Source of the DNA: UBA4421 sp002470275
Lineage (GTDB): Bacteria; Pseudomonadota; Gammaproteobacteria; Pseudomonadales; Azotimanducaceae
Assembly: GCA_913052345.1 (NCBI GenBank)
Contig: CAJXDR010000008.1
Coordinates: 18,125-82,124, forward strand
Direction of reading: 5' to 3'
DNA length: 64,000 nucleotides
Made by a program: the position numbers and the translations under genes. Under the pieces are notes generated by a model, which worked only from the letters and a program-made list of their open reading frames with translations, was not told the DNA's origin and ran no database searches. Positions 26,682-34,502 of this stretch are shown here, one piece after another. Positions within the stretch are counted from its first letter, which is position 1, and the number at the start of each line of letters is the position of its first letter.

Positions 26682-27449
26682 ATGGCCGCCATCGTACCCA
26701 TATCCGTACAGCTATACAGCGTTCGCGAGGCCTCAGCTGAGAACTTCGATCAAGTCCTGGACGTCATTTCGCGCATTGGCTTTAAAGGCGTCGAGCCTTT
26801 CAACCTTTTTGGCAAGCGCCCGGCAGATTTCAGACGTCAGGTAGAAGATCTAGGAATGCAGGTCTCATCCACTCATTTCCCCTGGGTAAACCGCAGCCCG
26901 GACATTGGCAAGGTAGCCGATACCGTAAAAACCCTGGGCCTAGACATGGCGCCAGGCGGGTTCTGGCCCGACGATTTCAAGGATATGGAGGCCATCAAGC
27001 GCACCATAGACACCACGCAGGGGCTGGTTGATGACTTGGCACGCTATGACTTAAAGCTTTTCCTGCACAATCACTACTGGGAATTCGCGGAGGTTGAGGG
27101 TCGACCTGGCTATCACTACCTCCAGGATGCCGTGCCAGACGTTCTGTTTCAAATTGACACCTACTGGGCGGCGAACTTTGGCAAAAACGATGCTGCCGCA
27201 GAACTATCTAGGGTGCGCGAACGCACCCCCCTCCTGCACATCAAGGACGGACCGCTGGTCCCTGACGAGCCTCACGTTGCCGTTGGCTCAGGGAAGATGA
27301 ATTTTGAGGAAATTTTTGCTGCCGTGGATCCAAGCGTCTTTCAATGGGCCGTCGTTGAACTCGATCATTGCGCCACCGATATGCTGACGGCCCTGGCCAT
27401 GAGCTATCAATATCTCACTACCCAGGGTTTTGCTGAGGGCAATGTATGA
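26682..27449 (+). CDS. Sugar phosphate isomerase/epimerase (xylose isomerase-like TIM barrel)
   Basis: 255 residues. It starts IVPISVQLYSVREASAENFD, the usual opening of IolE/Hyi-like isomerases, and has metal-ligand segments HNHYWEFAEV, QIDTYWAANFG, LLHIKDG and VVELDHC. AGGAGGAGA precedes the ATG. It overlaps the aminotransferase gene by 4 bp, which points to a common pathway. Confidence 0.87.
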   Translation: MAAIVPISVQLYSVREASAENFDQVLDVISRIGFKGVEPFNLFGKRPADFRRQVEDLGMQVSSTHFPWVNRSPDIGKVADTVKTLGLDMAPGGFWPDDFKDMEAIKRTIDTTQGLVDDLARYDLKLFLHNHYWEFAEVEGRPGYHYLQDAVPDVLFQIDTYWAANFGKNDAAAELSRVRERTPLLHIKDGPLVPDEPHVAVGSGKMNFEEIFAAVDPSVFQWAVVELDHCATDMLTALAMSYQYLTTQGFAEGNV

Positions 27450-28603
27450 GCGACGAGATACGCTACGACTTCGGCACCGGGCGCTCCGATCCATCTACCT
27501 TTCCCGTCGCGGCGCTCCAGGCAGCTGCGACCAAGGTTATCCAGGAGCAAGCAGAGGCGCTGACCCGGTATCCCGGCAACCTGGGTCATCAGGGCCTTCG
27601 CCAAGCCATGGCCGAACGCGAGCGCGAACGCGAAGGGGTGACGCTGGATCCAGATCACATCCTGCTGACCAATGGATCCATGCAGGGCGTAACGCTCACC
27701 GCTGAGGCGCTGCAGGAGCGCCAAGGCGATACGGTGCTTATAGAAGAGCACAGCTACCCCGGCACTCTGAGCGCCTATCGATCATTGAAGTACGACATGA
27801 TCGGCATTCCGCTGGATGAGGGCGGCATGCGCCCAGACGCAGTGGAGCAGGCCCTCAAGCGACTGCAGGGTGAATCCCGACTGCCGAAATTCATCTATAC
27901 CATCAGCACCTATCAAAACCCCACCGGCTTCGTCATGCCCCGGGAAAGACGGCTGCAAATCATTGAGTTGGCGAAACACTATGGCGTCCCCGTAGTGGAG
28001 GACAACTGTTATGCAGACGTCCACTACGATGGCCCCGTGGAGCCTGCCTGCTACGCGCTGGACGATGATCCGGGACAAATTTACCTTTGCTCGCTATCAA
28101 AAATACTCGCGCCAGGTCTTCGATTGGGCTACGTCTACGCGCGACCGCCCATGCTGCAAAAAATTCTCGCCCGTAGACATGATGCGGGCAGCAACTATTT
28201 GGCGGCCGCCATCGCCGCCGAGTTCTATCGTGACGGCATTGGCGCACATGCCCGTGTGGCGAATCCCGTGCTAAAGGAAAAACGTGATCTGACGCTCAAG
28301 GGCCTTGAAAACGAGCTGGGCGACATCTGCGTCTGGTCCGAGCCAGTGGGCGGCCTGTTTATCTGGGTACGGCTTCCCGAGGACGTTGACCGACCTGCCC
28401 TACTGGACACCGCACGCGCAGCGGGGGTCAACTTTCTACCGGGGCAATCCTTCCACTTCCAGAGCAAGGACGTGCCCTATTTGCGCCTGGCTTTCGGTCA
28501 TCTGACCCTTGAACAAATTGATCAGGGCCTGCCCATCCTGGCGCGGTGCATCAGGCGATGTCGCAGCAGCAATGAGGCCAGAGGCTTTGACGGGTTATTT
28601 TAG
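27446..28603 (+). CDS. PLP-dependent aminotransferase, class I/II (MocR/LysN-like, no DNA-binding domain)
   Basis: 385 residues of fold-type I aminotransferase. Cofactor residues are visible: the TNGSMQG phosphate region, STYQNPTGFVMP, the Asp of VVEDNCYADVHY, and the Schiff-base Lys in CSLSKILAPGLRLGYV. It resembles 2-aminoadipate/aromatic aminotransferases and the catalytic half of MocR regulators but lacks a wHTH domain. Coupled to the isomerase, it may convert a keto-sugar to an amino sugar or recycle an amino acid; this is inference. Confidence 0.87.
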   Translation: MSDEIRYDFGTGRSDPSTFPVAALQAAATKVIQEQAEALTRYPGNLGHQGLRQAMAEREREREGVTLDPDHILLTNGSMQGVTLTAEALQERQGDTVLIEEHSYPGTLSAYRSLKYDMIGIPLDEGGMRPDAVEQALKRLQGESRLPKFIYTISTYQNPTGFVMPRERRLQIIELAKHYGVPVVEDNCYADVHYDGPVEPACYALDDDPGQIYLCSLSKILAPGLRLGYVYARPPMLQKILARRHDAGSNYLAAAIAAEFYRDGIGAHARVANPVLKEKRDLTLKGLENELGDICVWSEPVGGLFIWVRLPEDVDRPALLDTARAAGVNFLPGQSFHFQSKDVPYLRLAFGHLTLEQIDQGLPILARCIRRCRSSNEARGFDGLF

Positions 28604-28636
28604 CTAGACGATCGTCGTTAGAAGAAGCGCCCGGCC

Positions 28637-29569
28637 CTAGTAGAGGGCCACATCCAGCACGCCACGATAACCTCGACGGATTTCCATTTGCTCTCTAAGT
28701 CCCTGGGCTAGCAGCATGCTGTGCGCCTGCGCCAGTCGGTAGTGCGGACAGTTCACCACCAGGTGATGTTCAAGATGATAGTGCACGGAATAGGGGGCAA
28801 TCAGAGCGCGCTCCCACCAACTCGTTAGCGTGGTGCGCGTATTTCGCAGTCGATCATCGTTGTCCTGGACGGCAGCGTGCTCACCGATATTACGCAGCCG
28901 AACAATGAAGCGATTCCAGGTCAGCGCTGGCAGCCACCAGAGTAGGAAATATAAATACCAGGACCCGGCTGCAGCAAAGCATCCCAAAAAAACGACGTTG
29001 ATCAGAAGGTTTGGCCCCAGCCGCCTCCAACTCCGACCCAGGCGGTCTCTCAGGGTATCCCCCTTAAAAGCCGCACTGAATAAACGGCCGTATTGATCCC
29101 ATCCGGTCTGTCCCGTGAGATCACGTATCACCTTGCGTCGAAAGGAAGCCTTAGAGATAGGAAAGGGTTTCGATAACGGCAGATCAGGATCGTCTTCCTG
29201 CTGCGTATTGGCATGATGCTTCAGGTGATATGCGCGGTAATTATCTACCTTTTCGTCGGTCAGGGGTCGGCTCAGCACCCACTCGCATACCCAATCATTG
29301 AGCCGCCGATTTTCATACAGCAGCCCATGAGCCCCATCATGGTTCAGTACCGCAAGCCCGAGTTGTCGCGCCCCGATAACCATCACCCCGAGCACCAGCG
29401 TCAGAGGATTCGTCCAGATCGAAACCACCACCCAGGCAGCCACGATCACGCCCCAGCAATGGAGGATTGCCAGAGTGCTGCGTGCCGATGAGATAGATCG
29501 CAGGCTCTCGAGCTGAGAGACCGAGAAATAATCGCCTGGTCGCTGAACGTTTTGCATGGCCGTCTGCAT
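28637..29569 (-). CDS. Membrane fatty acid desaturase family protein
   Basis: 310 residues with hydrophobic helices and the three histidine boxes of diiron membrane desaturases/hydroxylases: HDGAH (77-81), HLKHH (115-119) and HYHLEHH (263-269). Such enzymes use O2 to insert a double bond or hydroxyl in acyl chains, or act on carotenoids. The adjacent mevalonate genes make an isoprenoid substrate worth considering, but nothing in the sequence proves it. It diverges from the metallo-hydrolase gene. Confidence 0.88.
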   Translation of the reverse strand: MQTAMQNVQRPGDYFSVSQLESLRSISSARSTLAILHCWGVIVAAWVVVSIWTNPLTLVLGVMVIGARQLGLAVLNHDGAHGLLYENRRLNDWVCEWVLSRPLTDEKVDNYRAYHLKHHANTQQEDDPDLPLSKPFPISKASFRRKVIRDLTGQTGWDQYGRLFSAAFKGDTLRDRLGRSWRRLGPNLLINVVFLGCFAAAGSWYLYFLLWWLPALTWNRFIVRLRNIGEHAAVQDNDDRLRNTRTTLTSWWERALIAPYSVHYHLEHHLVVNCPHYRLAQAHSMLLAQGLREQMEIRRGYRGVLDVALY

Positions 29570-29580
29570 GTAGGGTTATC

Positions 29581-29659
29581 GCCTGAAAAAGCCTACGCCT
29601 GAAAAAAATAGTTTTCTACCCTAGAGAAGGCAACCAAGACTCAGCGAAAAGACTATACT
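29581..29659 (+). promoter_or_regulatory. Direct repeats and a -10-like box ahead of the metallo-hydrolase gene
   Basis: GCCTGAAAAA occurs twice, 16 bp apart (29581-29590 and 29597-29606), in the divergent gap. TATACT at 29654-29659 is a good -10 hexamer only 8 bases before the ATG at 29668, so the transcript would be almost leaderless; no good -35 is visible and there is no ribosome site. The repeats may bind a regulator. Confidence 0.3.
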
Positions 29660-29667
29660 GCGATGCT

Positions 29668-30744
29668 ATGACCGAACATCGTAACCCAGAAATACGCTAC
29701 CCCTTCGATCGGGAACCCGAACCAGGGTGCACCCGGGTGGTGGCCCCGGGCCTGCGATGGTTGGCCATGCCCATGCCGGGCTCTCTCTCCTTCATCAATT
29801 TGTACCTCATTGAGGACGCTCAGGGCTGGTGGGCAGTCGATACCGGGTTAGCGGGCGCACGCACAGAGGCCTTGTGGCAAAAAATTTTCGCGACCGAATT
29901 GGATGGGAAGCCGATCATCGGCGTGATCTGCACCCACATGCACCCAGACCACATCGGTCAGGCCGTCATGCTCACCGACCATTGGCGTTGTCCACTTTAT
30001 ATGACGGCTGGCGAGTACTATCAGGCGCGGGCCTTTGCCAATAGCAACGGTAAGTCCGGGTGGCTGGGCCAACAGTTTTACAGCCGAGCGGGCATGCCCG
30101 CTGACTACCTGGACCAGCTCGCCAAGATGTGGTCGGGACCTAAAAACCCCGGCATGAGTATGCCCGCTATCGTGCCTGGCTTTGAACGTCTTAGAGAGGG
30201 TCAGGTTCTACAGCTCGGCGGACACACCTGGCAGATTATTGTTGGGTCCGGACACTCACCCGAGCATGCGTGTCTTTACTGTGCCCATCACAAAATCCTA
30301 ATTTCCGGTGACCAGGTGCTGCCCATCATCACCTCCAACGTAAGCGTTCATCCCAATGAACCTAATGCGAATCCGCTTAAGGACTGGATGGCCTCCCACG
30401 AACGCTTCCTTAGGCTCATCCCCAACGATACGTTGGTGCTGCCCGCGCATAACCTACCCTTTTATGGTGTGCAGACACGACTCCGGGAGCTGATCCGTCA
30501 CCATGAAGATCGGTTGCTGGCCATCGAGGCGGCCTGCAGAGAACCCCAGATAGCCAAGGACCTGTTGCCGGTGCTGTTCACCAGAACGCTTGAGCCCGGG
30601 CAGATGATGATGGCCCTGGGCGAGGCCATTGCCCATATCCACCTGCTCATGGCGGAGGGCCGGCTACAGCGAAGCGTAGATGCCCAAGGTCGCTATCGCT
30701 TCCAAACCACGGGCCTGAGCCTGGAGAGACGGGCTCACTCCTGA
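29668..30744 (+). CDS. MBL-fold metallo-hydrolase
   Basis: 358 residues. The dinuclear metal site THMHPDH lies at 89-95, with further ligands in GSGHSPEHA and the Asp of LISGDQVLP, and a C-terminal His (LPAHNLPF). A C-terminal helical extension resembles the winged-helix part of LACTB2-type hydrolases. The substrate could be a thioester, lactone or RNA. It begins a run of seven plus-strand genes reaching the mevalonate pathway. Confidence 0.88.
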   Translation: MTEHRNPEIRYPFDREPEPGCTRVVAPGLRWLAMPMPGSLSFINLYLIEDAQGWWAVDTGLAGARTEALWQKIFATELDGKPIIGVICTHMHPDHIGQAVMLTDHWRCPLYMTAGEYYQARAFANSNGKSGWLGQQFYSRAGMPADYLDQLAKMWSGPKNPGMSMPAIVPGFERLREGQVLQLGGHTWQIIVGSGHSPEHACLYCAHHKILISGDQVLPIITSNVSVHPNEPNANPLKDWMASHERFLRLIPNDTLVLPAHNLPFYGVQTRLRELIRHHEDRLLAIEAACREPQIAKDLLPVLFTRTLEPGQMMMALGEAIAHIHLLMAEGRLQRSVDAQGRYRFQTTGLSLERRAHS

Positions 30745-30774
30745 GATCATGGTAACGGACCCCGGGAGCGGGTG

Positions 30775-31032
30775 ATGAACAAACCAAACATTCGACAGCG
30801 CATTGCCCTCATCAGCTACAGGATACTGCGCTATGCTCAGCTGCGGCTTCCACCCGGTATCCGAAGCTGTGTGGGCATCTTGTTTATGATTGGTGGCGTC
30901 TTTGGATTCTTGCCCATTCTTGGCTTTTGGATGTTACCCCTGGGCCTTGCCCTGATTGCCCTAGATATCCCGCCCGCTCGAACCCGTATCCAACGCTGGA
31001 TGCAACGACTCAAAGACGATGCCAATGCCTAA
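30775..31032 (+). CDS. Small membrane protein of unknown function (85 aa)
   Basis: A basic N-terminus, then two closely spaced hydrophobic helices (about 27-42 and 46-63) with the motif GGVFGFLPILGFWMLPLGL, then a basic tail. I have seen this pattern as an uncharacterised family in proteobacteria and cannot name a function. ATG 30775 with GGGAG 7 bases upstream is preferred to GTG 30772. Confidence 0.7.
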   Translation: MNKPNIRQRIALISYRILRYAQLRLPPGIRSCVGILFMIGGVFGFLPILGFWMLPLGLALIALDIPPARTRIQRWMQRLKDDANA

Positions 31033-31119
31033 ACATGCCCGGAATCCACGGCGAGCTGCTTGCCAATAGCAGCATGAACCGGCAGGCTATTTCAAACTGT
31101 GCTAAGGGGAGGCCTCTTC

Positions 31120-32574
31120 GTGAGCGACATCAGCTTTGCATCCGCTACGGATCTCGCAGACCGCATTCAAAAACGAGACATTTCATCCGTCGAGTTACTG
31201 CAACACTTCCTGGAGCGAGTAGATCGGCATAACCCCGATCTCAACGCCATCGTTGTCGATATGCGCGAGGCCGCCCTCGAAGATGCGGCCGCCGCTGATC
31301 GCGAGCTGGCCCAAGGTCGCAGCCGAGGCCCTCTCCACGGCGTCCCCATGACGGTGAAGGAGTCCTATAACGTCGCGGGCACGCCGACAACGCGAGGCCG
31401 GCTGGAATGGCGCACAAATATCCCGGACCAGGATGCGGTATCTATCGCTAAGCTGCGCCAGGCCGGTGCCATTATTTTCGGGAAAACCAACGTACCGTTA
31501 GATTTGGCCGATTTTCAGAGCTACAACGACGTTTACGGCACCACCAACAATCCGTATGACCTAAGGCGTGGCCCTGGCGGATCATCTGGCGGGTCTGCCG
31601 CCGCCTTGGCGGCGGGCCTTACCGGCATCGAAACTGGATCAGATATTGGCGGTTCTATCCGCAACCCTGCGCACTACTGTGGCGTCTTCGGTCATAAGCC
31701 GACCCATAACTTGCTGGATATGCGCGGCCATGCGCCACCCGGAGACATCCGCGCGGATTCCGATCTCTCGGTGATTGGACCACTGGCGCGATCTGCTCAA
31801 GACCTAGCGACGGCCACCCGGGCTATGGCGGGACCCGATGAGATCATGGCCCGAGGGTATCGGCTTGATTTACCCCAGTGGCGGGATCGCAGACTGTCGG
31901 ATTTGCGAGTTGGGGTATGGAAAAATGAGGTATCGGCCCCGGTCAGCCAAGAGGTGGAGGCTCGCGTTGAGCAGGTGGCCCAGGCCCTGCGCGATGAAGG
32001 CGCACAGGTTGACGATGGCGCAAAGCCAGACTTCACCTCAGAGCACTGTTATGAGGTCTATCGCAGCTTGCTCCATGCAACCATGGCCTCAAGAATGAAC
32101 GATGCGGACTATGAAAGCCTGAAGCGACATGTCGACACGTTAAGCCCGGACGACACGAGTGAATCCGCCGAGGTTCAGCGAGCGCAGACCTCTAGTTTCA
32201 AGGCCTGGCGCAGCGCGAACGAAAAGAGGCACCATTTGCGGTGGGCATGGCACGAGTACTTCGAGCGGTACGACATCATGCTGGCGCCGGTCACTGCTAC
32301 CGCTGCGTTCGAGCATGATCATCGCCCCCTTTGGGATAGAACGACCTTGGTCGACAATCAGCCCAGGCCCTATTTTGAGCAGGTTTTCTGGTCCGGGTTG
32401 ACCGGTGTGGCCTTTCTGCCATCCACAGTCATCCCAACGGGCCTTAACGAATCCGGACTACCCATCGGAATCCAGATCGTTGGTGCCGCCTATGACGATT
32501 TGATTACCATCGGCATCGCCAGCGATTTAGAGCGTCTGGGTTTCGCCTTTACGCCACCTCCGGCCTATGTCTAA
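31120..32574 (+). CDS. Amidase (amidase-signature family)
   Basis: 484 residues. The Ser-cisSer-Lys triad is present: Lys80 in VPMTVKESYN, the Gly/Ser-rich loop GPGGSSGGSAAAL with the cis-Ser at about 155-156, and the nucleophile at about Ser179 in TGSDIGGSIRNPA. I chose GTG 31120, which has AAGGGGAGG about 7 bases upstream. The family hydrolyses a wide range of amides; the substrate is unknown. It is one of three amidases in the window and lies 36 bp before mvaD. Confidence 0.9.
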   Translation: MSDISFASATDLADRIQKRDISSVELLQHFLERVDRHNPDLNAIVVDMREAALEDAAAADRELAQGRSRGPLHGVPMTVKESYNVAGTPTTRGRLEWRTNIPDQDAVSIAKLRQAGAIIFGKTNVPLDLADFQSYNDVYGTTNNPYDLRRGPGGSSGGSAAALAAGLTGIETGSDIGGSIRNPAHYCGVFGHKPTHNLLDMRGHAPPGDIRADSDLSVIGPLARSAQDLATATRAMAGPDEIMARGYRLDLPQWRDRRLSDLRVGVWKNEVSAPVSQEVEARVEQVAQALRDEGAQVDDGAKPDFTSEHCYEVYRSLLHATMASRMNDADYESLKRHVDTLSPDDTSESAEVQRAQTSSFKAWRSANEKRHHLRWAWHEYFERYDIMLAPVTATAAFEHDHRPLWDRTTLVDNQPRPYFEQVFWSGLTGVAFLPSTVIPTGLNESGLPIGIQIVGAAYDDLITIGIASDLERLGFAFTPPPAYV

Positions 32575-32610
32575 CCCTTCAGCCCGGGACAGCAGCATTA
32601 GGTTCGTCAT

Positions 32611-33555
32611 ATGGCCGTGACCACCGCTGTCGCGCATCCCAATGTGGCCCTGGTGAAATACTGGGGCAAGCAAGATAAAGCGGGAAATCTCCCGGCTACG
32701 CCGAATCTGTCCATCACGCTGTCGACGCTGAGCACCCAAACTTCCGTGCGGGAGAGTGCTCACGACCAGCTGGTCTTAAATGATCACGAGCAACAGGATC
32801 TCAAGGTGGCCGCCTGGCTTCGGCAGCTTCGCGAAAGCTACGACATCCCGCCGCTGCACATCGAGACTAACAACAACTTTCCCACTGGAGCGGGGCTTGC
32901 CTCCTCGGCCTCTGGCTTCGCTGCTCTGATCACGGCGATTAACGAACACTGTGCACTTGGCCATAACCCAGCTCTCTGCTCGGACCTGGCCCGCCGAGGT
33001 TCCGCCAGCGCCGCCCGCTCGATTTATGGCGGCTTTGTTGCCCTCGTCCCCCCTCAATGGCAGGCACAGAAGCTGGCTCCAGCCGAGCATTGGCCGTTGC
33101 GGGTCGTGGTGGCAGTGACCAGCCATCTTCCCAAGGCCGTCGGCTCCACCGAGGGCATGCAGAGAAGCCGTGATACCTCGGCCTATTACCCGGCCTGGGT
33201 AAGCGGCTCAGGCCAAGACTTTGAAGCGGCGGCCAGTGCCATCGAAGCCAGGAACTTCCAGCGTCTGGCTGAGGTATCCGAGTTGAATTGCCTAAAAATG
33301 CATAGCCTGATGCTGACGAGTGTACCCACGCTGAGCTACTGGACGCCCGCAACCCTAGCCTGCATGGAAACTGTTCGAGAGCTTAGGCGTCAGGGCGAAG
33401 GGGTCTTCTTCAGCATCGACGCTGGCCCTCAGGTAAAGGCCATCTGCCTCCCAGAAAGTCAGCTCCAAGTCGCCGAACAACTGCGTGAAACCCCCGGGGT
33501 GGTAGAGGTCATCAGCTGCGAACTCGGCGAAGGTGCGCGGATCGTTCCATCGTGA
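32611..33555 (+). CDS. mvaD: Diphosphomevalonate decarboxylase
   Basis: 314 residues of GHMP kinase fold. NVALVKYWGKQD (11-22) and TPNLSITLSTL are specific to mevalonate diphosphate decarboxylase; the phosphate loop is PTGAGLASSASGFAAL (91-106), and the catalytic Asp lies in the late FFSIDAGPQVK. The enzyme makes isopentenyl diphosphate from mevalonate diphosphate with ATP. It overlaps the next gene by 4 bp. Confidence 0.94.
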   Translation: MAVTTAVAHPNVALVKYWGKQDKAGNLPATPNLSITLSTLSTQTSVRESAHDQLVLNDHEQQDLKVAAWLRQLRESYDIPPLHIETNNNFPTGAGLASSASGFAALITAINEHCALGHNPALCSDLARRGSASAARSIYGGFVALVPPQWQAQKLAPAEHWPLRVVVAVTSHLPKAVGSTEGMQRSRDTSAYYPAWVSGSGQDFEAAASAIEARNFQRLAEVSELNCLKMHSLMLTSVPTLSYWTPATLACMETVRELRRQGEGVFFSIDAGPQVKAICLPESQLQVAEQLRETPGVVEVISCELGEGARIVPS

Positions 33556-34502
33556 TCGTCAGCGCCCCCGGCAAGGCCGTTCTGTGGGGGGAGTACGCAG
33601 CACTCACAGGCGCGCCTGCGGCCGTGATGGCGCTCAACGCCCGAGCCCAGGTACACATTACGCCCTCCCAGGACGCGCTCTGGCATTTTAAGACCTCTGG
33701 CTTTGAGTCCCCCAATACCGCCTGTGCCCCCGAACGTCTCCCCCCACCAGGCGATCAGAATTTCTGTGCGACGGTGGCGACCCACTGGGGCCTTAACTGC
33801 CTGGCAGACCTTTCTGACAGGCCACTCAACGTCTTCACTGGAACAGATGCCTTTTATCACCATAAGCAGAAGCTTGGGCTGGGTTCTTCGGCCGCCGTAT
33901 GTAATGCCGTCTATCGGGCGCTGTGCGAGCTAAGCGGGCGTATGGCCAGCGTTACTGAGGCCAATGAAATACACAGGGCCTGGCAGGGCAAGCGCGGCAG
34001 TGGCCTAGACGTCGCGTGTTCTTGGTCAGGCGGCACCGTTATCTTTCAGAACGGGCAAACCCAGCCGCTATCCCTGCCGGCGGGCCTGCAGTGGCAACTT
34101 GTCTGGAGCGGAAAGAGCGCGGAAACCGTATCCCATATCCATCGCTTTAATGACTGGTTGTCCCGTGGGGATATTGCGCCCCTCAACCGCCTTGCCAAAT
34201 GCTGCGCGGACTTAGCTAACGGTCATCTCAACCTGCCGGCGCTTGCCGCCTACGTTGAGGCGCTTCGACAACTTGATCACGAGGCTGGACTAAATATTTT
34301 TACCCAAGAGCATGCTAGCTTGGGTAACATAGCGTCCGCCTCGGGAGCACTCTATAAACCTTGCGGGGCTGGTGGCGGCGATATTGGTATCGCCTTTGCA
34401 GAATCAGAGGCACAAATAGCCCGCTTCGCTGCACAAGCCCAAACACACGGCTTTCAGATACTGGACCTGGAGATTGCGGAACATGGCACTAGAGTCGAAT
34501 AG
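33552..34502 (+). CDS. mvaK2: Phosphomevalonate kinase (GHMP family)
   Basis: 316 residues with the three GHMP motifs: SAPGKAVLWGEYAALTG (4-20), KLGLGSSAAVCNAV (107-120) and CGAGGGDIGIAF near the C-terminus. Pathway logic assigns it to mevalonate 5-phosphate, because mvaD and a mevalonate kinase domain are both adjacent. The overlap with mvaD (4 bp) and with the next gene (20 bp) shows a tight operon. Confidence 0.85.
   Translation: MIVSAPGKAVLWGEYAALTGAPAAVMALNARAQVHITPSQDALWHFKTSGFESPNTACAPERLPPPGDQNFCATVATHWGLNCLADLSDRPLNVFTGTDAFYHHKQKLGLGSSAAVCNAVYRALCELSGRMASVTEANEIHRAWQGKRGSGLDVACSWSGGTVIFQNGQTQPLSLPAGLQWQLVWSGKSAETVSHIHRFNDWLSRGDIAPLNRLAKCCADLANGHLNLPALAAYVEALRQLDHEAGLNIFTQEHASLGNIASASGALYKPCGAGGGDIGIAFAESEAQIARFAAQAQTHGFQILDLEIAEHGTRVE

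Noticed and set aside
34474..34482. TTG start for the HMGR-mevalonate kinase fusion
   Set aside because: The GGAG site lies directly against the TTG but at proper distance from the ATG at 34483.
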